A stretch of DNA of 64,000 bases. Source: Lachnospiraceae bacterium UBA3282 (GTDB lineage: Bacteria; Bacillota; Clostridia; Lachnospirales; Lachnospiraceae). The position numbers and the translations under genes were made by a program. The notes below the pieces were generated by a model, which was not told the DNA's origin, did no database searches, and saw nothing but the letters and a program-made list of their open reading frames with translations. Position 1 is the stretch's first letter; each line of letters opens with the position of its first letter. This document shows, piece after piece, positions 1 through 9,049 of the stretch. The stretch spans positions 1 through 64,000 of the forward strand of contig DETS01000121.1 in the NCBI GenBank assembly GCA_002361735.1, written 5' to 3'.

Positions 1-228
1 TACGACGATCTGTATCTGGATATCGCCAATCGGCATGGGACATTGAATGAGATGCTTGCAGAGGAACGGCAGGATGCCTTGCAGCAGGGAATGCAGCAGG
101 CACTTGAAGCGTTGGTAAATTCGCTGAAAACGGTGTTGCCCGATCTGGATGCCGTTTGTCAGGCAGTGAACCAAAACGAGATTTATAAGGATGTCAGCAG
201 GGAAGAAATTGCTCGGTATTATGACTGA
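1..228 (+). CDS. C-terminal fragment of an unrecognised protein, open at the window edge
   Basis: The reading frame is already open at base 1 and stops at 226-228, leaving 76 codons, so only the C-terminus is visible. It is Gln/Glu/Ala-rich and probably helical (around EERQDALQQGMQQALEAL), and ends in a charged segment. This kind of tail is seen at the end of Rpn/PD-(D/E)XK 'transposase' family proteins, of which a damaged example lies at 32.9-34.0 kb, but the catalytic part is outside the window and that assignment is a guess. It converges on the histidine kinase gene with a shared hairpin terminator between them. Confidence 0.5.
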   Translation, partial: YDDLYLDIANRHGTLNEMLAEERQDALQQGMQQALEALVNSLKTVLPDLDAVCQAVNQNEIYKDVSREEIARYYD

Positions 229-232
229 GATA

Positions 233-267
233 GAAAGACAGCGGGAAGGAAAGTTCCGCTGTCTTTC
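233..267. terminator. Bidirectional hairpin terminator
   Basis: A perfect 12-bp stem (233-244 with 256-267) encloses an 11-base loop between two converging genes. The arms start and end in GAAAG/CTTTC, giving U-rich 3' sides on both strands, so it can serve both the fragment at 1-228 and the kinase gene that ends at 279. Confidence 0.75.
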
Positions 268-278
268 AGTTACTGCGT

Positions 279-3251
279 TTATTTGACCCATTTCTGTAAT
301 GCATCTTCCAGCATCTCAATATCCACGGGTTTAGAAATATGCCCGTTCATCCCCGCATCCTCAGACTTCCTGATATCGTCCGCAAAGGCGTCCGCCGTCA
401 TAGCCACGATGGGGATTTTTTTCAGGTCCTCTCTCTCGGAGGCGCGGATCGCTTTAGCGGCCTCATAGCCGTTCATGATCGGCATCTGGATATCCATAAA
501 GATCAGGTCGTAGTATCCCGCTTCCTTCTCCGTCACAGCCTCGACGGCAAACTTCCCGTTCTCCGCCGTCTCCACCTGGATGCCTACGATATTAAGAAGC
601 TCCTTTGCCACTTCGATATTGATCTCATTATCTTCTACGAGGAGGATTCGTTTGCCGGAATAATCTTTCTGTTGGAATTTCTCCAGCGCGGAAATTTCTT
701 CCTCCTGCGTCTGTCCCAGCACGTCCTTGAGTACGCGCATCAGACGGGAGCGGAACAGCGGCTTTCCGATAAAGGCGTTCACACCGGCGGCAAGGGCATC
801 CGATTCGATATCCGCCCAATCATAGGCGGACTGGATCACGATTAAAACATCGTCTCCCGCCAGTTCGCGGATTTCTTTTGCCGTCTCCACGCCGTCTTTG
901 CCGGGCATCTTCCAGTCAAGAATCACGACCGCAAATTTTTCACCGCTTTCTTCGGTCAGGCGTTTTATGGCGGCGTCGCCGTCAAGCACATACTCGGCTT
1001 TCATACCGAGGCTGCGGAGCATATCGCAGGTGCTCTCACACGCAGTCTCCTCATCGTCCACGACGAGGACTGACAATCCGCTAAAGGCTGCCAGATCGGA
1101 CTCTGTGGTATCGTCCAGTTTCAGATATACGGTCACCTTGAATTTGGAACCTTTTCCCGGTTCGCTCTCCACTTCAATGTCGCCGTTCATCATGCGGGCA
1201 ATATTGACGGCAATGGACATACCGAGACCTGTTCCTTCGATCTTATCGATGCGGGAATCCGCCGCGCGGGAGAAGGGCTCAAATATTTTATCGATATATT
1301 CCTTTTCCATGCCGATGCCGGTATCTTCAAAGATAAACTCGTAGCAGCCAAAACCTGAGATACGGGAGGGCTTTTCTTCGATCTGAATGCTGATCTTTCC
1401 GCCGGTAGGGGTAAATTTCACGGCATTTCCCATGATGTTCATAAAAATCTGCTGCAAGTGCTGCTCGTCTCCGAGCACATTCTCATGCGCAAGTTGAACA
1501 ACGCCCGCATCCAATGCAAGACCCTTTTCCGCCATCTGAGATCGAAATACCGTCAGCAGGCTTTCGATCGTGTCGGACAGATTAAAGGCTGTTTCCGTCA
1601 GGCTGACTTTGCCGCTTTCGATACGGCTCATATCCAGCACTTCATTGATCAGACCGAGGAGATGCTTGCCTGACACCGTGATTTTAGAAAGGGCGTCGAG
1701 CACGCGTTCTTTATCATCAATGTGCATGGTGGCAACGGACGTCATGCCGAGGATTGCATTCATGGGCGTGCGGATGTCATGGGACATACGGGAGAGGAAA
1801 TCGCTCTTGGCATGATTTGCCGCTTCCGCGCGTTCCACCGCCTGCGCGAGCATTTCGCGCTGTTCTTCCTCGCGGTGTATCACATCGTCAATGCTGCGGA
1901 TCGCCATCGTGACGGTCGATACTTTCCCGTCCTTTGCTTCCGCGGTGGTGACGGCAATGGAACACCACTCATAGCTTTCTCCGTCCAGCCGCTTTCTTTT
2001 AAACTGCAGCTCGATATGGTCTCTCTTTGACAATCTTTCCTGAATGCGGGAGACATCCAGAAAATCTCTGACCAGATCAAAATGTTCCTCAGCAACGATC
2101 CCGTACTCAAACCACTTATTCACTTCCTCGTCATAAGGGGTCTTCGTCGGCTTGCCTTTGAGATCGGGATATACCGTATTGCAGATATTATGCTCTAAGT
2201 CGATGTAGTAGATCGCGCGGCAGGCGCGCACGGTACTGTCCATGGCGTTTCGGTAGATGCGGGTCTCCGTCGCCATGCGGTCATTTTCGTCTAACAGCGC
2301 CTGGTTCGCCTTTTGATTCCTGTATTCCAGGAACAGTTGGAATAAGAACACGATCACGCCGAGCAGGATGAGCACGACGCAGATATTGGTAAAGGTGTCT
2401 GCGCCGGAGAGAATGCCGTCCCTCGGGATTGTCAAAATTCCTGTCCAGCCGTTGTCCAGATGATAAAAATAGATGTTGCGGACAATGCCGTCAGAGGGCG
2501 TCACGTTTTCCAGCACGTGTTTTTCCATGTTGCAGTCCGCGTCTTCTATGTAACTGTTCACCAGCGCCTGAAATTCTTCCCGCTGATAATCCCAGCAGGA
2601 ATTATAGTAGAGCAGCGTTTTCGCTCCATCCACCAGATAGAAAGAAGAATCCGCCGGCAGCACCAGATTCTCATTTTCCAGATTAAAGCAGTCGGGGGTG
2701 ATATCAATGGCAAGAAAGCTTCCGGTTTCGGGGATCACTTTACACATGGTGACGACCGGCACACCGGTCGTTTCATCCATAATGGCAGGGGAGATGCTGA
2801 TCCTGCCTTCGGCAGCAAGCGCGTGTTTATAGAATTCCTGCTCCGTCAGATTGTCATCCGTCAATGCTTCTATCTGCGGATCATTGGAAATGATCTCCGT
2901 GGCATGAAATGCCTTTCCGTAGATGCGGATATTGCCGCTGCCGTACATTTTCGTCAGACCATCCATAAAAGGATAGAGACCTTCCCGCAGCTCCTCTATG
3001 CTTACACCTGATTTTTCACGTTCTTCGACATAGCCTACACTGAGCGTCAGGATGGATTCGCAGCTGCGCATGGTGCTCTCCTCCGACGAGGTATAGTTTT
3101 CTACCAGTGTCAACCCCATCTGATTGGTGTTGGCCCAGAGTGTGCGGCGCAAAATCACGGTACATAGCACGATCACGAGGATGAACGCACACAGTACGAC
3201 AATATTATTTCGCATTCTTTTGATCAGTTGTATCTTTCTGCTATTTCTCAT
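279..3251 (-). CDS. Membrane-bound hybrid sensor histidine kinase with two receiver domains
   Basis: A 990-residue phosphorelay sensor. Order of parts: a TM helix near residues 15-35, an extracytoplasmic region of about 250 residues (Cache-like by position), a second TM helix near 288-312, a PAS-like region (about 335-465), a HisKA domain with phospho-acceptor His in MSHDIRTPMNAI near residue 490, and a HATPase_c domain with NAVKFTP, DTGIGM and GTGLGMSIA motifs. Two receivers follow, with likely phospho-Asp in LDWKMPGKDG (about 782) and MDIQMPIMNG (about 918). There is no HPt domain or DNA-binding output, so a separate phosphotransfer partner or a direct protein output is implied. It is a single-gene unit with its own promoter. 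The ligand cannot be inferred from sequence. Confidence 0.93.
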   Translation of the reverse strand: MRNSRKIQLIKRMRNNIVVLCAFILVIVLCTVILRRTLWANTNQMGLTLVENYTSSEESTMRSCESILTLSVGYVEEREKSGVSIEELREGLYPFMDGLTKMYGSGNIRIYGKAFHATEIISNDPQIEALTDDNLTEQEFYKHALAAEGRISISPAIMDETTGVPVVTMCKVIPETGSFLAIDITPDCFNLENENLVLPADSSFYLVDGAKTLLYYNSCWDYQREEFQALVNSYIEDADCNMEKHVLENVTPSDGIVRNIYFYHLDNGWTGILTIPRDGILSGADTFTNICVVLILLGVIVFLFQLFLEYRNQKANQALLDENDRMATETRIYRNAMDSTVRACRAIYYIDLEHNICNTVYPDLKGKPTKTPYDEEVNKWFEYGIVAEEHFDLVRDFLDVSRIQERLSKRDHIELQFKRKRLDGESYEWCSIAVTTAEAKDGKVSTVTMAIRSIDDVIHREEEQREMLAQAVERAEAANHAKSDFLSRMSHDIRTPMNAILGMTSVATMHIDDKERVLDALSKITVSGKHLLGLINEVLDMSRIESGKVSLTETAFNLSDTIESLLTVFRSQMAEKGLALDAGVVQLAHENVLGDEQHLQQIFMNIMGNAVKFTPTGGKISIQIEEKPSRISGFGCYEFIFEDTGIGMEKEYIDKIFEPFSRAADSRIDKIEGTGLGMSIAVNIARMMNGDIEVESEPGKGSKFKVTVYLKLDDTTESDLAAFSGLSVLVVDDEETACESTCDMLRSLGMKAEYVLDGDAAIKRLTEESGEKFAVVILDWKMPGKDGVETAKEIRELAGDDVLIVIQSAYDWADIESDALAAGVNAFIGKPLFRSRLMRVLKDVLGQTQEEEISALEKFQQKDYSGKRILLVEDNEINIEVAKELLNIVGIQVETAENGKFAVEAVTEKEAGYYDLIFMDIQMPIMNGYEAAKAIRASEREDLKKIPIVAMTADAFADDIRKSEDAGMNGHISKPVDIEMLEDALQKWVK

Positions 3252-3293
3252 GGTATTGACGTTTTCTCCACAGTGTTCTTGTTTCTCACACTC

Positions 3294-3322
3294 ATTCTAC
3301 CTACTGTAAACAGGAAAGTCAA
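3294..3322 (-). promoter_or_regulatory. Promoter of the hybrid histidine kinase
   Basis: Minus-strand TTGACT (3317-3322), exactly 17 bp, TAGAAT (3294-3299), about 45 bp upstream of the kinase start codon. It matches a sigma-A type promoter with two mismatches. Confidence 0.6.
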
Positions 3323-3333
3323 TATTTTACCAC

Positions 3334-3362
3334 TTGTATATTCGCAGCTTTTATATTAGAAT
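3334..3362 (+). promoter_or_regulatory. Promoter of the ferredoxin gene
   Basis: TTGTAT (3334-3339), 17 bp, TAGAAT (3357-3362), followed by an AAGGAGGG ribosome site just before the ferredoxin ATG at 3421. It is divergent from the kinase promoter, whose -35 lies 11 bp away. Confidence 0.6.
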
Positions 3363-3420
3363 AGATAGGTAAGATTGATATCGTTATCAATTATTTTTAT
3401 CACATAAGGAGGGTATAGTC

Positions 3421-3591
3421 ATGGCATATGTAATCAGCGACGCTTGTGTAGCTTGTGGCGCATGTGAGGGGCAGTGTCCTGTGGGCGCGATCAGCATGGG
3501 CGACGGCAAATTCGAGATTGATCCCGATAAGTGCATCGACTGCGGTTCCTGCGCAGGTGCATGCCCGACAGGTTCTATCTCTCAGGGTTAA
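3421..3591 (+). CDS. 2[4Fe-4S] ferredoxin
   Basis: A 56-residue clostridial-type electron carrier. Two CxxCxxCxxxCP cluster motifs are visible: CVACGACEGQCP at residues 9-20 and CIDCGSCAGACP at about 38-49. These bind two [4Fe-4S] clusters and shuttle low-potential electrons, for example to and from pyruvate:ferredoxin oxidoreductase, hydrogenase or Rnf. Length and motif spacing are normal for the family. It starts at an ATG with a strong AAGGAGGG site and stands alone between a promoter and a terminator, as expected for a highly expressed housekeeping ferredoxin. Confidence 0.96.
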   Translation: MAYVISDACVACGACEGQCPVGAISMGDGKFEIDPDKCIDCGSCAGACPTGSISQG

Positions 3592-3610
3592 TTTTTTTAC
3601 GAACGTTTTG

Positions 3611-3655
3611 GAAAGGACCGTTCTCCTATTTCTGGGGAAGCGGTTCTTTCTTTTT
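3611..3655. terminator. Terminator after the ferredoxin gene
   Basis: The stem GAAAGGACCG (3611-3620) pairs with CGGTTCTTTC (3641-3650) with one G-T pair and is followed by a T run at 3650-3655. Its distal arm lies inside the last codons of the convergent MerR-like gene, so the two genes share DNA at their ends. Confidence 0.65.
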
Positions 3656-4396
3656 GCCGATTCCAAAACGTTCCTTGGGCTGATGCCGTTTCCGGATCAT
3701 CTCGTCAATCTTTCTGTAATGTTCTTCCTCCTGTTTCCAATGCGCTTCATCGCGCTCCTCCTGCTGTCTGAACTGGTAGTCCAGCTCCTTTAAGATACTC
3801 TCCTTGATTTCCGTGCACATCTCTTTGTTGGCGTTTTTCACCGCATCCGTCACCAGATGCTGCAGTAAATACTGCAGACGCGCCGCTTTTTTCGACTTAT
3901 CATCGTCCGCGTCGGCGCTCGCCTCGTACTCCTGTAATTCCTCTCGGGGAAGCTCCATCACCGTCTCTTTGCCCTTCGTCATTGTAACCATATACTTTTT
4001 CGCTTTCTTCATCACCATATCCTCCACTTTTTCTATCATCTCATGATTCGCAATTCCGGATTTGTCATCCTCTGTCATTTCCGTATTTTGTGACAGCTGT
4101 ATTGTTTCGGCATTCATTCCCTGCATTCTTTCTGATAGCGCTGCTTTCCCGGAGTCAGCCAACGGGAAAGCGTGATCTCCGTGCAGCACCATCCGTATCG
4201 CTTTCAGCTGCAGCCCCTGTTCCTTCAAATGCTTGATCTGCCGAAAACGTTCAATGTCTTCTTTGGTGTAGCTTCGATGCCCCATCTCATTGCGCCTGAT
4301 GGACAGTGAGAGCTCGTCCTCCCAGTAGCGGAGCACATGCGGTTCTACCTGTACCAGTTTTGAAACCTCTGAGATGTAGTAAATGCTGTCGTTCAT
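3626..4396 (-). CDS. MerR-like DNA-binding protein with long charged C-terminal region
   Basis: A 256-residue protein. Residues 5-75 form a MerR-type winged helix (YYISEVSKLVQVEPHVLRYW, then HRSYTKEDIERFRQIKHLKEQG). Most MerR regulators have an effector domain next; here there is instead a long, Lys/Glu-rich and probably coiled-coil tail, including a basic stretch near 130-145. This arrangement resembles RacA-like and related chromosome- or plasmid-associated MerR proteins more than metal sensors. No Cys-containing ligand loop is seen. The start has a GGGAGGAG site. Targets are unknown. Confidence 0.8.
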   Translation of the reverse strand: MNDSIYYISEVSKLVQVEPHVLRYWEDELSLSIRRNEMGHRSYTKEDIERFRQIKHLKEQGLQLKAIRMVLHGDHAFPLADSGKAALSERMQGMNAETIQLSQNTEMTEDDKSGIANHEMIEKVEDMVMKKAKKYMVTMTKGKETVMELPREELQEYEASADADDDKSKKAARLQYLLQHLVTDAVKNANKEMCTEIKESILKELDYQFRQQEERDEAHWKQEEEHYRKIDEMIRKRHQPKERFGIGKKKEPLPQK

Positions 4397-4421
4397 GTAT
4401 GCTCCTCCCTTTCTTTTAACG

Positions 4422-4458
4422 ACAAAAGAGACTCCCCTGTATGGGGCGCCTCTTTTGT
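4422..4458 (-). terminator. Terminator downstream of the 51-residue protein gene
   Basis: ACAAAAGAG (4422-4430) pairs with CTCTTTTGT (4450-4458), with an inner CCCC/GGGG pairing. It lies immediately after the stop codon at 4482 and before the MerR-like gene, with U-rich 3' sides on both strands. Confidence 0.65.
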
Positions 4459-4481
4459 ATTTTAGAACTTTTATTTCTTTA

Positions 4482-4637
4482 TTAGAATTTTAATTTTTCA
4501 TTGATCTTGGCAATCTGCTTTTCAGCCTTTTTGATTACCTTCTCATTATTTGCTTCCTTAGCCAGATCCAAAACTTCCTGCCAGTCTTCCAACTCGTCTA
4601 ACAGCATTCCTTTGTACTGCTCGTTTGTCATTCCCAT
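4482..4637 (-). CDS. Small charged protein, 51 residues, paralogue of the protein at 28271
   Basis: This short frame has an almost perfect ribosome site (AAGGAGGTGA, 7 bases before ATG 4637), which makes translation very likely. The product starts MGMTNEQYKGMLLDEL and continues as one Lys/Glu-rich amphipathic helix or helical pair. The GMTxxQYK start is shared with the 57-residue protein at 28271-28444, so the two belong to one small family. It has no TM segment, signal peptide or Cys. It follows dnaB on the same strand after 39 bp, ahead of a terminator, and may be the last gene of the dnaB transcript. Function unknown. Confidence 0.8.
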   Translation of the reverse strand: MGMTNEQYKGMLLDELEDWQEVLDLAKEANNEKVIKKAEKQIAKINEKLKF

Positions 4638-4676
4638 ATGCTCACCTCCTTTTTAGATATGCAGGCACCGGCTGAA

Positions 4677-6014
4677 CTATTTCGCTAAATTTGCAAACTT
4701 TGTATAATCAGGCAGCCATACCAGTTCCACGGTTCCGATGGGACCGTTTCTCTGCTTGGCAATGATGATCTCGGCGATGCCTTTCTTTTCGGTATCCTTA
4801 TTGTAATAATCGTCGCGGTAGATAAACATCACCACGTCGGCATCCTGCTCGATGGCACCGGACTCACGCAGATCCGAAAGCATCGGTCTGTGGTCAGGGC
4901 GCTGTTCTACCGCACGGGAAAGCTGTGAGAGTGCAACCACAGGCACCCGCAGCTCTCTGGCAAGCGCCTTTAAGGAACGGGAAATATCGGAAATTTCCTG
5001 CTGTCTGGAATCGGTGGAACGACCGCTTCCAGACATGAGCTGTAAATAGTCGATAATGACCATTTCCAGATTGTGTTCTAACTTATATTTTCGGCATTTG
5101 GAGCGAAGCTCCGAAATGCTGATACCGGGCGTATCGTCTATGATGAGATTCGATTTACCGATCTCAGCAGCGCTTTCGATCAGCTTTTCCCATTCCGCAT
5201 CCGAAAGGTTTCCCGTCCGCAGATGCTGGGAATCCACCTTTGCCTCCATGGCAAAAAGGCGGTTCACGAGCTGCTCTTTAGACATCTCCAAACTGAAAAT
5301 GGCAACGGTCTTATGCTGCTTAAAGGCCACATATTCGGCTACATTCAGGACAAAGGCTGTCTTTCCCATGGAAGGTCTCGCCGCAATCAGGATGAGATCG
5401 GAAGGCTGTAAGCCCGCCGTTCTGTAATCTAAGTCAAGAAAACCTGTGGCAACGCCCGTGACGTTTCCCTTGTTATGGGAGGCACGCTCAATGTTATCCA
5501 TCACGTTCATCACGATCTGCCGGATGGGAACGAACTCACCGCCGCCGCGCCGCTGGATCAGATCAAAGATACGCTTCTCCGTATCCTCGAGGATGGTCTC
5601 CAGACTTTCCTTACCAACATAACAGTCGCCCGCGATCTCCTCATTCAGGCGGATCAGCCGTCTGAGCACCGCCTTGTCGGCAACGATACCCGCATAGTAT
5701 TTTACATTGGCGGAAGTCGGCACTGCCGTGATCAAATCCCTGATAAACTCAGGGCTGGCGACTTCGGGGGGCACATCCTTTTCTTTCAGGCGATCCTGCA
5801 GAGTCACCGGATCGACAGGCTTTCCCTCATCGTTTAACTCTCGCATGGAGTCAAAGAGGACGCCGTACTGCTTATTGTAAAAATCCTCCGCAGTCACGAT
5901 CTCCGATGCCGCTACAATCGCTTCCGCATCCATGATCATGGCGCCGACGACAGACTGTTCCGCTTCCATGCTGTGCGGTAATATTCTTTTTAATAACGCT
6001 TCCTCTGCCGCCAA
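4677..6014 (-). CDS. dnaB: Replicative DNA helicase
   Basis: A 445-residue DnaB-family helicase that unwinds DNA 5'-3' at the replication fork as a hexamer. The N-terminal primase-interacting helical domain spans about 10-115 (PHSMEAEQSVVGAMI). The RecA-like motor has Walker A ARPSMGKTAF near residues 209-218, SLEMSKEQL, the Walker B-like IIDYLQLMSG, and the late RQQEISDISRSLKALA and AIEQDADVV motifs. No intein is present. Length is normal. It lies 32 bp after rplI, in the common Firmicute order gdpP-rplI-dnaB. Confidence 0.97.
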   Translation of the reverse strand: MAAEEALLKRILPHSMEAEQSVVGAMIMDAEAIVAASEIVTAEDFYNKQYGVLFDSMRELNDEGKPVDPVTLQDRLKEKDVPPEVASPEFIRDLITAVPTSANVKYYAGIVADKAVLRRLIRLNEEIAGDCYVGKESLETILEDTEKRIFDLIQRRGGGEFVPIRQIVMNVMDNIERASHNKGNVTGVATGFLDLDYRTAGLQPSDLILIAARPSMGKTAFVLNVAEYVAFKQHKTVAIFSLEMSKEQLVNRLFAMEAKVDSQHLRTGNLSDAEWEKLIESAAEIGKSNLIIDDTPGISISELRSKCRKYKLEHNLEMVIIDYLQLMSGSGRSTDSRQQEISDISRSLKALARELRVPVVALSQLSRAVEQRPDHRPMLSDLRESGAIEQDADVVMFIYRDDYYNKDTEKKGIAEIIIAKQRNGPIGTVELVWLPDYTKFANLAK

Positions 6015-6046
6015 ATCGCAACCTGCCCTTCCATCCGCCTATCTGC

Positions 6047-6493
6047 TTATTCCTCGATTACTTTTACCTTTAACTTTCCCGTCACCTTCGGGTGAAGCTT
6101 TATACTCACCTCGTATGCGCCAAGCGCTTTTAAGGGTTCGGGGAGCTGGATCTTTTTCTTATCCAGTTCCAGACCGCACTGATCTTTTGCTGCCTGCGCG
6201 ATCTCCTTGGAGGAGACGGAGCCGAAAGCCCTGCCGCCCTCGCCGGACTTGATCTTTACAGACACTTCTTTCGTTTCAAGAAGTTTCGCCAAATCCTGTG
6301 CCGCGGCAAGCTGCTGCGCCGCCACCTTATCGGCATTGGCTTTCTGGAGTTTCAGATCGTTTTTATGCTGCGCATTCGCCTCCACGCCCAGCTTCTTCGG
6401 CAGCACATAGTTGCGTGCATACCCGTCGCTGACTTTCACGATATCGCCCTTTTTGCCGAGCGATTTTACATCTTCCAACAAAATAATTTCCAT
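6047..6493 (-). CDS. rplI: 50S ribosomal protein L9
   Basis: 148 residues with the L9 N-terminal signature: MEIILLEDVKSLGKKGDIV, then VSDGYARNYVLPK, which binds 23S rRNA. A connecting helix (about 45-75) and a C-terminal domain ending in a Lys-rich strand follow. L9 sits at the base of the L1 stalk and limits frameshifting. Its ATG lies one base after the gdpP stop, so the two are translationally close. Length is normal. Confidence 0.97.
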   Translation of the reverse strand: MEIILLEDVKSLGKKGDIVKVSDGYARNYVLPKKLGVEANAQHKNDLKLQKANADKVAAQQLAAAQDLAKLLETKEVSVKIKSGEGGRAFGSVSSKEIAQAAKDQCGLELDKKKIQLPEPLKALGAYEVSIKLHPKVTGKLKVKVIEE

Positions 6494-6494
6494 G

Positions 6495-8564
6495 TTATTG
6501 CAGTTCTCCTTCCTCGATCATCGCATCCAGCGTTCTCTTGATGCTCTCGATTCCTTCTTCGATCGTACCGTTTTCCAGCTGTGCTCCGGCAACGTTCAAA
6601 TGACCGCCGCCGCCCATTCTCTCCATGATGACCTGCACGTTTACTTCGTCGATAGACCGTGCGCTGATATATATAATACCGTTATATCTCGTAAGGATGA
6701 AGCTTGCGCGGATCCCTTTGATATTAAGGAGCTCGTTTGCCGCCTGTGCACCGACGACGGTGGGGCTTGCCACATCCTCGCCCGTACAGATGGATATCGC
6801 GTAATACTGACGGTAGATTTCCGCCTGGCTGACGGCGTCCGCCTTTGCCTTATATTCCGCCGCATCATCCCGAAACAGCTTCCTGACGCGGGTCACATCC
6901 GCGCCGTTCCTGCGCAGGTAGGCTGCCGCCTCGAAGGTCCTGACGCCCGTCTTGGTCATAAAATTATTGGTGTCGATCATAATGCCCGAGTACATACAGT
7001 CGGCTTCTTCGGGACGCAGCCGCAGATCGTCGCTGATATACTGTAAGATCTCCGAAACCATCTCGCAGGCGGAGGAAGCGTATGCCTCGATGTAGGAGAG
7101 GGTCGCATTCTCGATGATCTCCGTGCCCTGCCTGTGGTGGTCTAAGACCACGATGGATTTACAGCGCTTCAAGAGTTCGGGGCATTCGGTGATGCTGGGC
7201 TTATTCACATCGACTACCACCAGCACAGCATTATTCCCCACGGTCTCAAGGGCGAACTGACTGCCTACGATCATATCCTCCGCGTATTCTTCTTTATCGC
7301 GGAACATTTCCACCATGGGCTGCATGGAGCTGGTCACATCATTTAATACAATATGCGCTTTCTTATTCAGCGCCTGCGCGATCCGGTAGATACCGATGGA
7401 TGCGCCGAAACTGTCCACGTCGCCCATGCGGTGTCCCATCACATAGACCTCGTCTTTTACCGAGATGATCTCTCGCAGGGCGTGTGCCTTTACCCTCGCT
7501 TTGACACGGGTGCTCTTTTCCACCTGCTGGCTCTTGCCTCCGTAGTAGATCACATTCTCGGGCACCTTTACCACAGCCTGATCGCCGCCGCGCCCTAAGG
7601 CGATATCGATGGCGTTTCTCGCAAACTCGTAATTCTGCGCGTAGGATAACCCGTTTAAGCCCATGCCGATACTGATGGTGACTGCCATCTCATTACCGAT
7701 ATTGACGGTCTTAACATCCTCCAGCAGATCGAAACGACTCTCCTGCAGATGGGTCGCCGCTTCCTTGCGCATGATGACCAGATACTTGTCTTTTTCCAGT
7801 TTTTTACAGATGCCGTCCAAGGCGGCAATGTATTTATTTACCTTTCGATCGATGAGGGCGATCAGGAGAGAACGTCTGACTTCTTCTACACTCTCAAGCG
7901 CCTCCTCGTAGTTATCCAAATAAATGAGCGCCACGGCAAGGGATTGGTCGTCCACCTCTTTCAAGGCAATCTGCAGCGCGGTCTCGTCAAACAAATAGAG
8001 GGCGATCAGGTAGCCGTCGTAACCCTGCGCCTCGATGATATCACTGTTTTCCGCCATTTCCTTGAGCGATATCTTTTTCAGCTTTGCGAGATAATTTCCG
8101 TTTTCGTATTCCACGCGGCACTCCACTTCGTCGCCGACGTCCTCCTGTCCGGGCAGCCTGTCCTTGGTAATGGAGGAAAAAAGAGCCGTCACCGACTTGT
8201 GAAATCCCTTTTCCTGATGGGTCAGTTTTTCAAACGCAATGTTCGTCCAGATAATCTTACCCGTATCGTCAAGCAGGGCATGAGGCAGTTCCAGATCGCG
8301 CAGAAGGCGTCTCTGTATCTGCCCGTACTGCGTCGCGAAACTGATCAGCTCATTGATAATGATGGGCTTGTTGTAGAGCATCATCGCCAGCACGATCGCG
8401 ATATAGAAAAGCAGATATGCCGTGATCACGAGCCCCGCCCGATAGTCCAGCATATAGACCAAAATATCTACGACCGCGAGCAAAAATCCCAGATATAAGG
8501 AGGATTGCAGATACGACTTCATCCTCCCTTTTAGCTTAACCGTATTTTTCATAGGATTCCTCAA
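6495..8564 (-). CDS. gdpP: Cyclic-di-AMP phosphodiesterase, GdpP type
   Basis: A 689-residue membrane enzyme that hydrolyses c-di-AMP to pApA. Two TM helices lie near residues 20-65, followed by a PAS-like domain (about 85-150), a degenerate GGDEF-like domain (about 170-300), and the DHH/DHHA1 catalytic region with DVDSFGASIG, VVDVNKP, LDHHRQG (about residue 478) and the terminal GGGGHLNVAGA motif. In Bacillota this family controls c-di-AMP and thereby potassium, osmotic and cell-wall homeostasis. Start MRNPMKNTV chosen at 8564; a second Met at residue 5 is possible. Confidence 0.95.
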   Translation of the reverse strand: MRNPMKNTVKLKGRMKSYLQSSLYLGFLLAVVDILVYMLDYRAGLVITAYLLFYIAIVLAMMLYNKPIIINELISFATQYGQIQRRLLRDLELPHALLDDTGKIIWTNIAFEKLTHQEKGFHKSVTALFSSITKDRLPGQEDVGDEVECRVEYENGNYLAKLKKISLKEMAENSDIIEAQGYDGYLIALYLFDETALQIALKEVDDQSLAVALIYLDNYEEALESVEEVRRSLLIALIDRKVNKYIAALDGICKKLEKDKYLVIMRKEAATHLQESRFDLLEDVKTVNIGNEMAVTISIGMGLNGLSYAQNYEFARNAIDIALGRGGDQAVVKVPENVIYYGGKSQQVEKSTRVKARVKAHALREIISVKDEVYVMGHRMGDVDSFGASIGIYRIAQALNKKAHIVLNDVTSSMQPMVEMFRDKEEYAEDMIVGSQFALETVGNNAVLVVVDVNKPSITECPELLKRCKSIVVLDHHRQGTEIIENATLSYIEAYASSACEMVSEILQYISDDLRLRPEEADCMYSGIMIDTNNFMTKTGVRTFEAAAYLRRNGADVTRVRKLFRDDAAEYKAKADAVSQAEIYRQYYAISICTGEDVASPTVVGAQAANELLNIKGIRASFILTRYNGIIYISARSIDEVNVQVIMERMGGGGHLNVAGAQLENGTIEEGIESIKRTLDAMIEEGELQ

Positions 8565-8722
8565 CCGATCCGAAGTATTTCGGAACGATTTCTTTCATAT
8601 AAATAAAAACAAATATAAAATATGATATCCAATTCAGTATAGCATTTTTTGGAAAAGACTGCTACACCAATATATTGAGGTTTTTCGCACAAATACGACA
8701 GGATATGGTGTGTACATCAAAA

Positions 8723-8744
8723 GAACCGGGTGCCGAAGCACCCG
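8723..8744 (-). terminator. Terminator after rpsR
   Basis: On the minus strand CGGGTGC-TTCG-GCACCCG forms a tetraloop hairpin (8727-8744) followed by GTTCTTTT. It is 19 bp beyond the rpsR stop and separates the rpsF-ssb-rpsR operon from gdpP, so the gdpP block needs its own promoter in the AT-rich 8565-8700 stretch. A TATACT-like -10 is present there without a convincing -35. Confidence 0.8.
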
Positions 8745-8762
8745 ATTCCCGATATTACTTTT

Positions 8763-9023
8763 TTAATCCTGCACGTAAGGCATGATTGCCAGATGTCTCG
8801 CCCTCTTGATCGCAACGGTGAGCGCTCTCTGGTGCTTCGCGCAGTTTCCGGTAATCCTTCTGGGAAGAATCTTACCGCGCTCGGAAATGTATCTGCGAAG
8901 CTTGTTACTGTCTTTGTAGTCGATTACGTTATCTTTGCCGCAGAACACGCAAACCTTTTTCCTTCTGCGCATCCCGCCCTTTTTCTTAGGGAAATCCGGC
9001 TTATCAGATTTATTGAATGCCAT
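8763..9023 (-). CDS. rpsR: 30S ribosomal protein S18
   Basis: 86 residues, with a basic N-terminus, a CVFC motif (residues 25-28) and a second Cys in GNCAKHQR. This is the zinc-binding type of S18. The RNA-binding core reads ISERGKILPRRITGNCAKHQRAL and is highly conserved. S18 pairs with S6 in the 30S platform. Third gene of rpsF-ssb-rpsR. Confidence 0.97.
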   Translation of the reverse strand: MAFNKSDKPDFPKKKGGMRRRKKVCVFCGKDNVIDYKDSNKLRRYISERGKILPRRITGNCAKHQRALTVAIKRARHLAIMPYVQD

Positions 9024-9049
9024 GATCTTACCTCCATTCTAAACTCAGG

